From positions 53,842,734 to 53,906,733 of the forward strand of contig OX365946.1 in NCBI GenBank assembly GCA_947247005.1: a DNA stretch of 64,000 nt. Reading direction: 5' to 3'. Position 1 is the stretch's first letter, and each line of letters starts with the position of its first letter. This stretch comes from Spisula solida. Its lineage: Eukaryota > Mollusca > Bivalvia > Venerida > Mactridae. Shown here one piece after another: positions 35,001-49,000 of this stretch. Position numbers and translations under genes: made by a program. Below the pieces are notes generated by a model that was given only the letters and a program-made list of their open reading frames with translations, searched no databases and was not told where the DNA came from.

Positions 35001-38000
35001 TTTCATTTTTCAGCTTGAAGTAATATAAAAAAATGTACTTTCCCCATCCTCATAATACTGTAATTGAAACACTTTCCGCATTCATTCTACCAGTTTATAC
35101 CATCCAATATGGCGGACAATATACGGAGATACACAACCGGCCACAAAATGGATGCAGATAAATGCACTGACATGTCTTGCTGAATTCGTAGTTTATTACA
35201 AGGTAGAAACATATGTGATACTTACCGGTATCACAAGAAAATAACTAAATTTCGAATGCATAGAAATAGAATGACGGTTCCCTAGCCAATACACGTAGCG
35301 TTTGCTAGTCGTCCGATGCCGGACAACTATTTTCGCTGTCTAGTCTTCCGGTGTCGGACGGCTAGCCGATGCCAACGGAAATTGCCAAGCGTTCACGATT
35401 GAACATCTATAAGAAGGGGGGCTTAAAAAGGACACTGTCCTTACTACAGAGCCCAAAATCATCCTACAGGTATCCTACAGGTATGGTAAACGCGGCATCC
35501 AGTCTAGGCAATCAAATGCTTGCTTCGAAATCTGTTGAGGTCGAAGAGTAATGGGAATACTAAATAGAATGGAAAATTGAAGAAGGTGATTTCGAACAAA
35601 TATTTTTAATTATCTATCTTGCGAAAGGTTGCGGTGTTAATGTGGCATGTGAGGTAAATTATTTAGTTACAATAATTGAAAGAATGAGCTGCGATGTCCG
35701 TTTGTGAAATATTACTACTGTTTGATGACAAAATCCATGTTTACAAGCGTGGAGATCATGATTGTACTACTTTGAATGAATAATAAACATGCATTTTACA
35801 TTTTAATGATAAATGGAAATTAAAAACAGATAAAACGTGTAGTTCATGTATCATATTTATTCCAACATTTACGAAAAGCTTGATGTCTAAAGACCGTATG
35901 TATAAAAAATAAGAAAAATAAAATGCATTTTACATTTTAATGATAAATGGAAAGTTCATGTATCATATTTATTCCAACATTTACGAAAAGCTTGATGTCT
36001 AAAGACCGTATGTATAAAAAATAAGAAAAATAAAATGCATTTTACATTTTAATGATAAATGGAAATTAAAAACAGATAAAACGTGTAGTTCATGTATCAT
36101 ATTTATTCCAACATTTACGAAAAGCTTGATGTCTAAAGACCGTATGTATAAAAAATAAGAAAAATAAAATGCATTTTACATTTTAATGATAAATGGAAAG
36201 TAAAAACAGATAAAACGTGTAGTTCATGTATCATATTTATTCCAACATTTACGAAAAGATTGATGTCTAAAGACCGTATATAAAAAATAAGAAAAATAAA
36301 ATGTGTAACTTGATACAACATAATTAAAAGTTTAAACCCTACTAACAGTGATTGTTTACATGAGGTTGTCAGTTGCGGCGCTTGTCGATTAATTGAATTA
36401 TTATACTGATTTAAAAGGCCAATATTATGTGGTATTCAACGGGTCTTCGTGTTCTTTTTATTGTATTGAACATGTACAATGTACAGAGCCGAAAAATGCT
36501 AGAACTTGGCATAAAATGCAATTTCATGAAAATTCAATTTGCGACACGTTTAGGGCACTTTTAGTCTCTACGCTAGTACAGGTTACAGTTAGCGTCAAAA
36601 TGTTTTGACTACATGTTGTGTGTGCATCAGTTCAATGGGAAAGCATGACATCTAATGATGTATGACAAATATCCTGACTTGAGACCATAGAGGATGAACC
36701 AGAGCTACAGATAAGCTGCGTATTGGCGTAATTACCCAATTAATTTTCTTAAAAACCCAATAGATTTTGAGAGGAGGGAGTAAGAAAAAGCAAAGACAAT
36801 CTGAAATACCCAAATAGAAAATGATGTTATAGTGAAAAATAGTACATAAAAGATCATTTACCCTATGAGTTTTATTAAATACCCAATAAAATTTGTCCAA
36901 ACCCAATTAAAATTGAAACTTGGGGGTAAAATACCCAAAGGACTAAAACCTTATCTGTAGCTCTGATGTACACATAAACAGAAGCCCGTTGCCTAAAGTA
37001 AGTGCTACCAAGTGCTCGCTAGATTTTCTCTAAGATATAGTTTGCTTCAAAAGGTGTTACGTTGATAGCAGACCGTTTTACAGCAAAGGAAACCTTCGAC
37101 CGTGATCAAGTTGCACAAGGAAGTGCTTGGTACTTGGTAGCATTCGCCACAGGAACCTGATATTTTAATATATGGCCCAAACACTATACAAGACCCCATT
37201 ACTGACAAGCTCCCCTTACAGAAAATAGACGGGAGTGAATGCGTCAGTACACCACTTACCTTTCCTTAGCAAGAAACTCTTGCAACAAAGCGACAACTGA
37301 AAATTCTGGTCCAGACAACTACTGGGGGTTGAAATTTAACTCATACAATGTTGCTATTCACATATTATCGCAGACATTCTCGCTAATCCAGGGGATCAAT
37401 AACATAAGTTTTGCACTGTGTAATTGTGTGCTGAAGAAATTGCAGAGAATAATTGTTATATTTATGTGCATAGGCTCGGCTTGGACTGAAGTCATGTAGA
37501 TCTGTTCCATTGTATGATACTCTAAAAAATGAGCCATCTAGGAATTTACCGTTCAATTACGATGGATGCATTCGACTGTTGCTGAAGCTGACTGAATTTA
37601 ATATTATAATTATAATTATTAATATCTTTATTTTCTGTGAATAACAAGTAATTAATATGATATTGTTAGTAGCTCTTCAAATGATTTTTTTCAGGTTTTG
37701 GTAAGTTTCTGGAAGCAGTTACAAGTTGGTCGAATGGTGAGGGTGAAGATATTGTTGTTGGTTATTGCCGTTCATCGCCAGATTGTGAAGAAATATTTAA
37801 AATATTGGAAGGAGGATCACGAAAACTTCCTGAGGTACTTGGAGATTGTTTTCTTGTAGTCTTGTGTGTGTTGTCAGTGTTTTATCTGTATTATCAATAT
37901 TTCTATTTATAGTTTTAGGCTTTATGGTAGAATAATAGAATTTTCCAGATTTATGAACATTATTACATAGCACTGGATAACTATAGCTGTGTCTTTCACT

Positions 38001-41000
38001 TGAAGCCTCTTTACTTCTGTCACATGTTTTATCAATTTCTTTTTTTAGTTACAACTTGTCTTTGGATGTTTGGAGAAAATTCTACTGAGAATAGCTGATG
38101 ATCTCAACAGCAAATATTACACAACTGGTCAGACTATTGTGAAAAAGCTGTTGGCCAATCATGTGCAAGCCATTTTCTCAACCCTTAATGTGAAAAATAG
38201 GTATGTATGGTTTATTTCATCTCTTCGTATACACTTGTTCAATATAAACAAATAATTTCGGAAAAATGGTCAAATAAAATAATTGGATAAATGTCATATT
38301 TGATGAAAATTATGTTGTGACAGGGTGCAACACCAACACTAATCTTATGTTCCCAGACCTCTAGCTGATGGTCTGCAGTTCCTTTTTGTTCTGAGTCCAG
38401 TCCATCTGCGGTTTTTGAGAACAGTCCATCTGCTGTTTTTGAGAACAGTCCGTCTGTTGTTCAGAGACCAGTCGATCAGCTGGTCCAAGACCAGTGGTTA
38501 TCATAGACTTCATGGGCAACTAACATGTGGAAAACTACAAAAAATCTCAGGAGAAGCAGGATTTAAAGCAATATAGATTAAATCACATGGCACAGTGAAA
38601 TAAGCATGTAGCCACAGGGTTTGATGAATACCCTTGTAGTTTGCATTATTTGTTCATATAACGGAAATAAAACTAAACAAAATGTTTAAATGTATGTTGA
38701 AATTTATATCTAAGTTGTAGTTGGACCAACTGAAATTTAGTCAGACCAGTTTCCAAAAGCTGCGGGTACAGTTTTACTAACATTGCGTAAATGTCACATA
38801 ACTCTTTGTATACATAGTTCTCTTACGCAAATTCCTAAGCCCGTTTTACTAATCGGTTACAAATTGTTGCATTCATTTATAATTGTAAAAATATTGAATG
38901 TAGGCCGGGCCACAATATTACCAATATACTGGGAACAAAACAGAATAAATTTACTTGAAAGTACAATAAGTATTGATTATTAAATATGTTTTTGTAACTA
39001 ATCACAGTCTATTAAAACATGTGGCAGTCAAAATCAACAGTTTCATTTTCTCCTACTATGTTCATATTTGTTATCATAGGGTCGATCATTAATGGCGTAA
39101 AATTACGCCAAACTTACAACAGAAAATGAGGATAGATATCTTAGTAAATGCATTTGCGCAAATTTTATCGACATACACAATATTTATGGAAATCTTAGAG
39201 TTATGCTATTGTAAATGCTTTGATGAAACAGTATCCTGATCGTTGGGATCAGCATTGAAAATAGTGATCAATAGTGAAGAACTTCCGTTACATTTCAGAT
39301 CCATTCAGATCAAGACGTCACTGAAGTTACTGATCTCCATGATAATGTTAGGACCTTCTACTGCTAAACTGGTTCTAAACAATGTCGAGCTCAGTCATAA
39401 TGTCTTCCATCCACTGTTTCAAAGAAGAGACGTTAAGGTAAAATAACATACTGTTAACCAAAAATTTGTTTTAAAAATGTTGAGCATAGCCTTTATTTTC
39501 CTGTCAGCTTTTTGCTGAAACATGGGAGGCATATGTATGCCTCTTGCCCGGTTGCCAGATTAGAAGGCAAGCACGCTATCTATGTAGCTACAGAGGCACC
39601 AAAGATGTAAAAAAATACTTGGTTTCTAGGTGTGTATGTATTTTACAGGTCATCTAATAAATTGATTCTTATCTGCCTGGATAGTCTAGTGGTGGAGTGC
39701 CCACTTCCAGTACGAGATATCTCAGGTTCGAGGCTGCGACATACCAAAGTTATTAAAATAGGACTGGTATATCTCCCTTGTTGGACAATGAGCATAGTTA
39801 GTTGCTGGTAATGGCTGGTATTCTCCATATATCTGAAATACTGTTTACCAGTTGGACTTAAAAAACTATTGAAGCCATACATTTTGTATATTTAAGTATT
39901 GATAAATATTTCTAACATGCTTTAAAATGTTTTTAACATCTTCTAGTTAGTCAGGACTAAATTTTAACCTGATTCATTTCACTTGCAAATATCCGCATGA
40001 TTTCAAAATCATTGTAGTGATGCTATATCTGTTTCAGGATAATGAGGACGTAAGAACATGTATAACCCATCTGTTAATGGCATGTCTACTGGCAGGCGAT
40101 AATGAGGTGATCAGAAAAGTTGTACAGACAAAAGGTGCAATATATCTCATCATATTATTATATGTGATAAAATTTCTTATTTCTCGAATGAACATACTGT
40201 TGATAAAGCTCTATATACCATCCCTATGACTGGTTAATGTATTTGCCTTTTGAGTGAAAAGTCGAGGACCAAATTTGTTTAGTAATGGCTGGTTGATGAG
40301 CCACCAGTTAGATAAATGATAATAATTACCATTTGTTTGGTGACTTAGTTCCTGAAATAAATGATTGGGAGCCTCTAGAAGTAAATGAGATCAGGATGTA
40401 GGTGTCTCTTACTCTTGCACATTTAAACAGAGATGACACTATCAGTTATTAAAGAAAACTTAATTATGTCCATGTACATGTAATTGATAATGTAGAGCAA
40501 AATATAAGTGTAAACATGTAAGTTTCCTGCTCTCACTACCTACAACAGGGTGGCCACATGCTCTGGAAATCAGGGAAAATGCCAAAAACAAAAAACCTGC
40601 TGGCAAAAATCGGGAAATTTCAAAATTGGGCAAATATCAGGGAATTTTATCAAAATTGGAAAACAATATGCGTCTACTAGTAGACTTTCTTTAAATAGAT
40701 GTATTACTTCATATAGACTGTTGGTAACATGTATTCATGATAAGATATGCATAAATAATGAGTTTTGTGATGAAAGGATGACCATAAGGCAATGTTGGAG
40801 ACCATATATTCAGCTGTATCGAAGTTGCGATTACTGGGAACAGTCAGGAGGGAAAATTGCCTTCCAGTCAGGGAAAAATCATGGAATTTTGAGGGAATTT
40901 CATTCTTCATTTTCTGTGGCCACCCTGCTACAAGTTAAAGTGCTGACACAGTATTTGCTGAACATGTGGTTTGTAATCATGTTATCATGATATTTTTACA

Positions 41001-43014
41001 GGAGTAATGGAGCATTTATTTACTGGCATGGAGTTTGATAAACTTGATTCTCTACAATTAGTTTTGTCTACTTTACTAGAAAAGGTAAGTTTAGAAGGAG
41101 TTAAGGAAGTTTTAAATACATAACATAAGCAATACATTAAATAAAAAAGTACCCAGTTAACGTCTATATTCAGACATGATTCCGTTCAACATTAACTCCC
41201 CAAGTTGCAAGTTGGCTTGTACTCTCTGTAAGAAATAGCTCTACCTCTAGGCCACTGCTCCCCACTAAATGTCTGTTTTGATGATGTTTACTACATACGT
41301 CTGTCAGTCTGTTCAACTTCAGGTTTGGAAAAAATGACAAAAACTGTATAGGAATGTAAACTGTGCCTCTGTAGCTCAATGGTTAGCATGTTTGCCGTCT
41401 AATCTGGTGAAAGCTGACTTTGAAAGGCTATGTTTGGCATTTTGGATTCTGTGGGTTATGTCCCTTATGTGCATTTACTGTTGTATGTTATGGACATGTT
41501 TCTTTGTGAAGTGCAACAATGAACCTTATGACTTAACAAGATATGGGCACTACATAATTATATCAATGATTCTAAATTAAGACTTGAAGTATGTGTTGTT
41601 CATTGCAGGTTATTCTAAACACGGGCATCAGTAAGACAGCAAAGGTACAGATGTTTTCAGAGAAAGGTTTAAAGGAGCTTGGACGTCTATATAACTGGCA
41701 GGGCTTAAGTAAATGGAAGCAGAACTTCAAACAAAGAGGAAAACATTCAGCTCCCCAAGTGGTAAGTCATTGTAGACTAACTTAGGATGTTTGTCTCTTG
41801 TTGGGGTCGGTTGTCTACAATTATTTGAAAAACAATCTTGATTATACCCCAGGTATGAAATCGAATCGAACCGGTAAATCATTCATCATGATGAAAATGG
41901 TGTTTTCTTTCAAGACGACCATATTAAGGTACTTTCAGCAGCAGAATTCATGTGTGTTTATTTTATCCTTCGAGGTATAGAATACCAAAATAAGATTTGT
42001 GAATTAAATATGATAATATATGGATTATTGTATCTCATATTACCCAAACACACCCAGCTAGTTTGCTGGTTTATTTGCTGATAAACACCTCCAGGCATAT
42101 TGTTGTCAAAGTGCTTGTTTATGTGCTGATAAACACCTCCAGGCATATTGTTGTCAAAGTGCTTGTTAGATTATGATTTCTGTGAGTGCTTTAATAAAAC
42201 AGTAGCCTTGTGTATATTGTAGGTAGAGGAGTCAGACAGCCAGGCGGACGGAGATAAAACTTTTGCTGCCGAGGTTGTGGATAAATTCCTGATGGAAGTC
42301 TGTACATCATACAAACATGGGATCATCTTTCTGGATAAAACTTTTGGCATGTCAGGAAGGTATGTAGTCTGTACATCTAGATACTATGGTGGCTGATTTA
42401 TTCCTTGTCATATTTTCGCTTTTTCGCCACAACAAAGCGAAAAAGTCGACTTAGTCTTATCTTTGCATTGTTGCATTGTCGCGGCAAAAACAGATGGAGG
42501 GTGACAATTCGACAAAAAAAAGGTTTCGTGTTTTCGCCGTATATCTGTCGTATCTTTGCTTTTTCGCTTTGTAGTGGCGAAAAAACGAAAATACGACATG
42601 GCATAAATCAGCCACCATAAGATACAGATGTTTGCGTGTCAACTCTGATGGTTCTCTTCCGTTAAAAAATACCTTCACTGTTGGCATTTAGGCTAATGTA
42701 TTGGTACATAGTTTCCGCTATAATATTTACCTTTCTTGTTTTTAAATTTCATCAATTAAAATAGGCAACTTCATTTTATTTTAAATATAAAAAATGAAAA
42801 AGTAAACATTCAACTAGATTTCGTATAAATTGAAACATAAAATGTCACAATCTCTGAAATAGCCGTGAATTCTGGTTAGTAACCATGGGAGAACTCTTTG
42901 TTAATACTTAATATTAGTTATTAGGTTTGCCCTCCGTCAGTCAGTCAGTCAGTCAGTCAGTCAGTCAGTCAGTCAGTCAGTCAGTCAGTCAGTCAGTCAG
43001 TCAGTCAGTCAGTC

Positions 43015-43047
<33 letters not shown>

Positions 43048-46000
43048 GTACGCACCCACTTGCTTATGGGGTTTTACAAACAAAAGGATGAACAAAAGAA
43101 AAACCCTACAACGTCAAGGCAGTGAGAACCTCCGTCAAACAATCTGGATCCTGACATAACTGAAACAGTTTCCAACCTAGGTTTATGAAACTTGGTATGT
43201 GAATAGGGGGCAATAAGGGGATTATGCACGTCTAAAAATATGTTGACTCTGATAAAAATTGTGATTGCTATGGCGACAGAAAGAGTGAAAATATGCCCAA
43301 ATCTGGATCCTGACATAACTCAAACAGTGTCCAAGCTAGGTTTATGAAACTTGATAATGTGGATAGGGGGCAATAAGTGGATTATGCACATCTAAAAATA
43401 TTTTGATTCTGACAAAAATCATTGAAAATGGCTTCAAACTGGCAGGGGACTTCTGTATTTCTTACAATTCTAAATGACTTGTTAGAACTTGTTTTTCAAG
43501 TTACTGACATATACAAGGTGTCCAATAATATGTGTTGTAATTACAACCTAATATCCTGAGAAAATGATTGATGCTTCATATATCAATGTACACTGTCCTC
43601 CAAAACTTACTTCACACTCATAAATTTTATGATTTTCTTAAATTGACAAAACACCAGTGTAAAATTTAGAAGTTTTATTGCATATAAATACTGACTAATC
43701 TTAATGAAATAAGAAAAAGAATAAATGCAATCATTTATATAGGATTTGAAAAAAACCATGAGGCCATCCTTAAAAAAATGTTTGTTTGCCCTTACGCGAC
43801 CCAGATTTTTTTCAGTGGGTAGGTAGGTAGGGGTTTTTTTTTCTGTTTTTTTTTAGGTTGGTGTGTGTCTGATTTTATTATATATGTTGTATGTATGCTG
43901 TATCTGAGATTTATTGTATTAAATTGTACACATACTAACCCTGTATAGCTTTATCTGTTGTATGCACCTATTGGCTATTAGCACCCCTCTGTAAAATTCT
44001 AATATGCTCTGTAACATACCTGCACTGGTTTGCACTATTTCATTTTAGCCATTAGCCAGGCTCCCTAAGTGCTCTAACATGGCTCAATCTGGAAGTGCAA
44101 GGATACTATTATATCATAACTTTACAAGAGATGTTTGTAAAACATGTATGCCTCCATGGCAGCCAAAATACTGGCTATATCAGACAGGACTTTCTGGCAA
44201 GAGAAAGGTTATTGTCATTTCATTTAATTATTTTACCATTAAATATCAAACATCTTTAATATAAATCACGTTTTCATGTAAAAAAAGCCCCGTCACAAAT
44301 CGTCAAAACAAAAAAATATTTAGACATACATGGACGCATGCCGTAGGACACCAAACACATACATGGACGCATGCCAGTGGTCTCAAAACACATACATGGA
44401 CGCATGACAGAGGTCTCCAAACACATACATGGACGCATGTCGTAGGACACCAAACACATACATGGACGCATGCCAGAGGTCAACAAACATATATTGACAT
44501 GCCAAATGGTTCCAAACACATATATGGACACATGTCAGAGGACTCCAAACACATGCATGGACGCATGCTATAATGTATCCAAACACGCAAAATGACACAT
44601 GCTAGAGGTACCGTTTACGGGTTTTATCGGCATCCAAATATGCAATCAGTTTTCGCGACCTTATCCCGTTACATTTGTTGACTATTTCGGAAGGTTTCTT
44701 ACTGCATCTCGGCGAGGAATTAAGAAAATACTTTCTTTACAATAATATTCAACTACATGTACGATGTGGGATTATCACCGTTGTCACTCAAAATCGCCGA
44801 CATTCAATCAATTTTCGCCGGACCAAACTTCGAAAGCAATTTTTGTCGGTAAGGACCGACGGTTTTCGCGATGCCTGCATTTTGTTTCAGCATCTGACAA
44901 GCTTCTAATTACACAGACTAACTACGCAGTGATCTCCCTTTGACAATCGCGGCTGTATATCGGACTCAAACGAATTCGAACATGACATTTTCGTCCCCGA
45001 TTTTTTCGTACAAAATAAAAAAAATATAATTTCCGTTTTGGCAATAAAATTTTTTGGGTCGGGCCTTTTTTTTCGGGCCGGTCGCGTAAGGGCAAACAAA
45101 CACTTTTTAAGGATGGCCTGACATTACACTGGCGTTTTGTCAATGTAAGTAAAACATATAATTCTAGGAGTTTGAAGGAATATTTGGAGGGCAGTGTATT
45201 CAAAATTGCTTGTTTTTAACTCTGCAGGAGTCAAAACCGACTGATCACTGGACTTCTACGTTCACTGAGTGGTCAACTATCACATTTACTTGTTGAGAAG
45301 TTAGTGGTCAGTATTCTAACTGCATGTCCAGATCAACTACAGTACTTCCTACCCAATATCTCGCACTCCTTGTTACCAAGGGAAACATCTAAATGGATCT
45401 CAACCATGAAGTTCTTGATGAAGGTATGTATGATTTCCTTATTGAATTACACAATATTTATTGCTCAAATAGTTACAGTACATGATCGGACAGGACATTT
45501 TACAAATTATGTAAAGCCTGATTCCAAACATGTATATGCATGAACAGCTTCCTTTAGTAGTGTAATGAATAATTTGATATCTACTGAAACAAAATGTTTC
45601 TACCCGTTAATCCATAGAAACCTAATGCATTTACCTACAGTATCCTGAAAAAAACACATTTCTACTAGAGATGTTCAGTACAACCTCTGTAGAGCAACAC
45701 CCTTTGAAGGCTGCAAATATTGGCTGTTGTACAGAGGTTAAATTTATAGTAAATATCAGCTTAGGGAAATTTGAAAGGTGGTGTTATAGAGAGATTGTTG
45801 CTCTACAGAGGGCCACTCTGGAGAGGTTATACTATTAAACACCTGTTACAGTATTTCTTTCCTCACTGACAGGTATACAGCAGTTTAGAGAAGAATATGA
45901 CCGTGTTAAAACTGAAGGATAAGAAACCAATATCAGAGATGGTACAGATTCTAATGGTGTATACACTTCCTCCAGCACAGATTCTCAACACAGTTTTACC

Positions 46001-49000
46001 TGGTATTAAGGTATGACTCTGTTTTCGTTTTACTTTACGAGGCCAGGCGTCCGGGACCATAAGAGGGGGGAAATTAGCGCGCTGAAAAGCTGAAAAGGAA
46101 ATTTTTGCTTTATGTTAAATTCTCCTTAAATGTCTAGTTTGATTGTTTATTGGTGGTATTTTAATCATGAGAGGTCAAAACAAACTGTGTAAATCCTTTC
46201 TGCATTCATTTATCAACCCAATTTACTTTATTTATGTGAAAAAAGTTAGACAAGACTTTAAGGGGAAAATTTAGAAAGCTTGGCGGAAAAATATATACTC
46301 TGCAGAGAGGGGAGAGGTGGCTTATATATTCATATATTTTGGGCAAAAAAACTCTGTATATGTTGCAGAGCTACAGATAAGCTGCGTATTTGCGTAATTA
46401 CGCAATTAATTTTCAAAAACGTAATTATTTTTAAATGAGTGCGTACAAAAACGCAAATAAAATACGAATAACGTAAACACTTTTAAAACACGAGCGTAAA
46501 AACGTAAACAAAAGCCAATGTTTACATATTTACGCAATTTCCGATTCCGTAGACTGGTTGATTATTTCAATTCGGAACGCTTCATACAGAACCGTGTTGG
46601 TAAAGCTAGTGCTCTCCATTCCGTTCATTTCGGTAATTAGTCAATATAATAAACCAGTCTATGATTGGAAATGTGTAAACCCCGTTCGCCGTAATTTCCG
46701 GTTTCGTTTTCAATCATGGCTGCTCGCGGCAGGAAAAATCGGTCACAACCGACACAAATTATGACTTTGTATAGTTTCTTTTCTTCTGGTTCCGATGATG
46801 GCGAAGTAATTTGCAAGCAAACAATAGATGAAGTGATTAGTAATTCAACTATACAGCCACAGTATTTTAAACAAAATTATCGATGGTTACAAATTGGTTT
46901 CGTCAAAACCAAAAAACATGACTATTCTTCTGTAAGCAAATTAAGGATTTGATGACCAAGTTTCCCTTGGTACAGGTCTTTTGTAGGTGGGTAACTTCCT
47001 ATATCGAAGATTATGTTATGTTTAAAAAATACAATGTTCGTCAATAAAAAATATTACCCAATTGATTTGAACTTGAGGGGTAAAAATTTTTTGGTACCCA
47101 ATTGTAATGACAAAATACCCAATTAGAAAACAAACCAGGGGGTAATTACCCAATTACACCAAAAGCTTATCTGTAGCTCTGTATGTTGCTCTGTTATTGT
47201 TCAATATCTCTTATAAATGGAATCACGCATTGAATATTTTTATACTGCTGAAACAGGGCTTTTCCAACTTTGCAGATGTGTTCCTGTAATTTTGAATTTT
47301 GGCAATCCTGATCGGTTCAATGACCTTGAATCTAAATGACTATTTGGCTGCCATGTTTTACAAACATCATATGGCCACAGTCCAGTGGTTAGTGTGCTGG
47401 ATTTATAACCTGGTGATCAAGGTTGATTCCTGTTCCTGGCAGGCTAAACTTCTTCATGATAATTTGACAACAATGTTGATTTTCCTCCACAAGTGGAAAA
47501 GTTGCAGGGTCCGTGCGGGAGGGATATTTAGATTTGGTTAGGAAGTTAGGATACAGTCCTGAAAAACTGGTTAGATGAATTGGCAGCTGTTTTTAACTGA
47601 AAAATTGTTTAGAAACGGTGTTTAACCCGAATAAGCTAAGAAATTAACAATAAATAAACTTCTTGTTTGATTTTTCAGGAGAAATCTGTGGTTGTTAATC
47701 ATGTAGTACTTGGACTTGTACAACAACTAGCAGACAATGCAGTACAGGTTCTTAAAGCTTTAACACAGCTAACCATATATACACAGGCTGAACTTACTGA
47801 ACTACACAGACTCTATACAGCATTTGTTTGCAAGGTATGTCTATAAATAGTATCATAGGCGAAAGTTTTCAGGAACATGCCTAAACTTAAGGTTTTTGAA
47901 AGTGCCAAAAAGTCGGTTTTTCTTTATTTTCCCTATATAAATTGTCATTTTTTGAGGATTTCAGGTTTTTCAGAATTTCAAACTTTCACCCATGTAATAT
48001 TATGTTTTGTGGTTTAAACACACAAGAATAAAATATAGAGATATTTCATGTGTGTTATCTAGGAATTAAATTTACTTCACAGAGTAAACAGTATTTTGTT
48101 TGAGGACTGAGTTGCTTTGCTACCTGAGATGTCTTATTAGTGGAACTCCATTGTAACTGTCATGTTTTTGGGCCAAGCTTTATTGCCCCCATGGGTGAGT
48201 TTTCACCAGTCCTCACTAGTCCTAAATTATGTGTTCCACTGTTCTAATGCCATGGTAACAGTTGTCAAGTCTGACTTATTTAACTACAATATTTGAAATT
48301 ACCTATGTATCAAAAATTGAATATCTTTCCCTTATACTGTAAACCAATTAACTTTCGCGAGTACTAACTTTTGTGTTTTGCTGATAGTCAGCATATTTGC
48401 GAATAAAAATTTTTGCGTTTTGAATTTCCTGACTTAATTTCGCGAAATTCTACCTCTCACGAACCCCACAAAATAAAATAACACAAAATAATTTCTTGGT
48501 TTTAGTACTCTACATATAATTAGGACAGAAGTTAATTGTCCGAATCAATAATTACTTGTCCCAGACAACCGGACAAGTGCTAATTTTGAAGACTGGAACT
48601 AGATCTTACAATCAGTGTAAAATGGGAAAATATAAGCTCATTTGGTAAAATAAAATGTTTTGGCATTGCTACCCTGAAATAGCTACTTGACTTTTATTTC
48701 AGAATTTACCAGATGTGGTTTCAGTATCCAAATGTTTTGATAAAGCCTTGGCTCTACAGACTGATAAATCTGAGGAGATCAGTAAACTTCAAGGTAAAGT
48801 TAGCGTACATTATCTTGTTTTTATCCGTGATCATAATATGATGCATAAATGGAATAGAAAATAAAGTATCTAAAGGGATCCTGGCCTCGATCTCCCAAAG
48901 CATCCCAATTTGAGCTGAATCTCATCTCACATATTGTCATTATTAGTCCCTTACTGGTTTTTGACCGGAGGGGACTATAGGTTTGCCCTCCGTCTGGCAG

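Noticed and set aside
40550..40990. 146-codon plus-strand ORF
   Set aside because: It starts inside the CAGGGTGGCCA MITE and runs into unrelated intron. Repetitive SGN/QGK content reflects the element's CAGGGAAA blocks.
42398..42687. Four overlapping ORFs with MSYFRFFATTKRKS-like starts on both strands
   Set aside because: They arise from the mirrored ~60-bp TIRs of the 42385-42619 MITE, which gives the same peptide on both strands.
44079..44264. Possible extra URB1 exon (ORF followed by a GT)
   Set aside because: It lies inside the 43761-45119 TIR element, has no URB1 similarity, and exon 8 joins exon 9 in phase without it.
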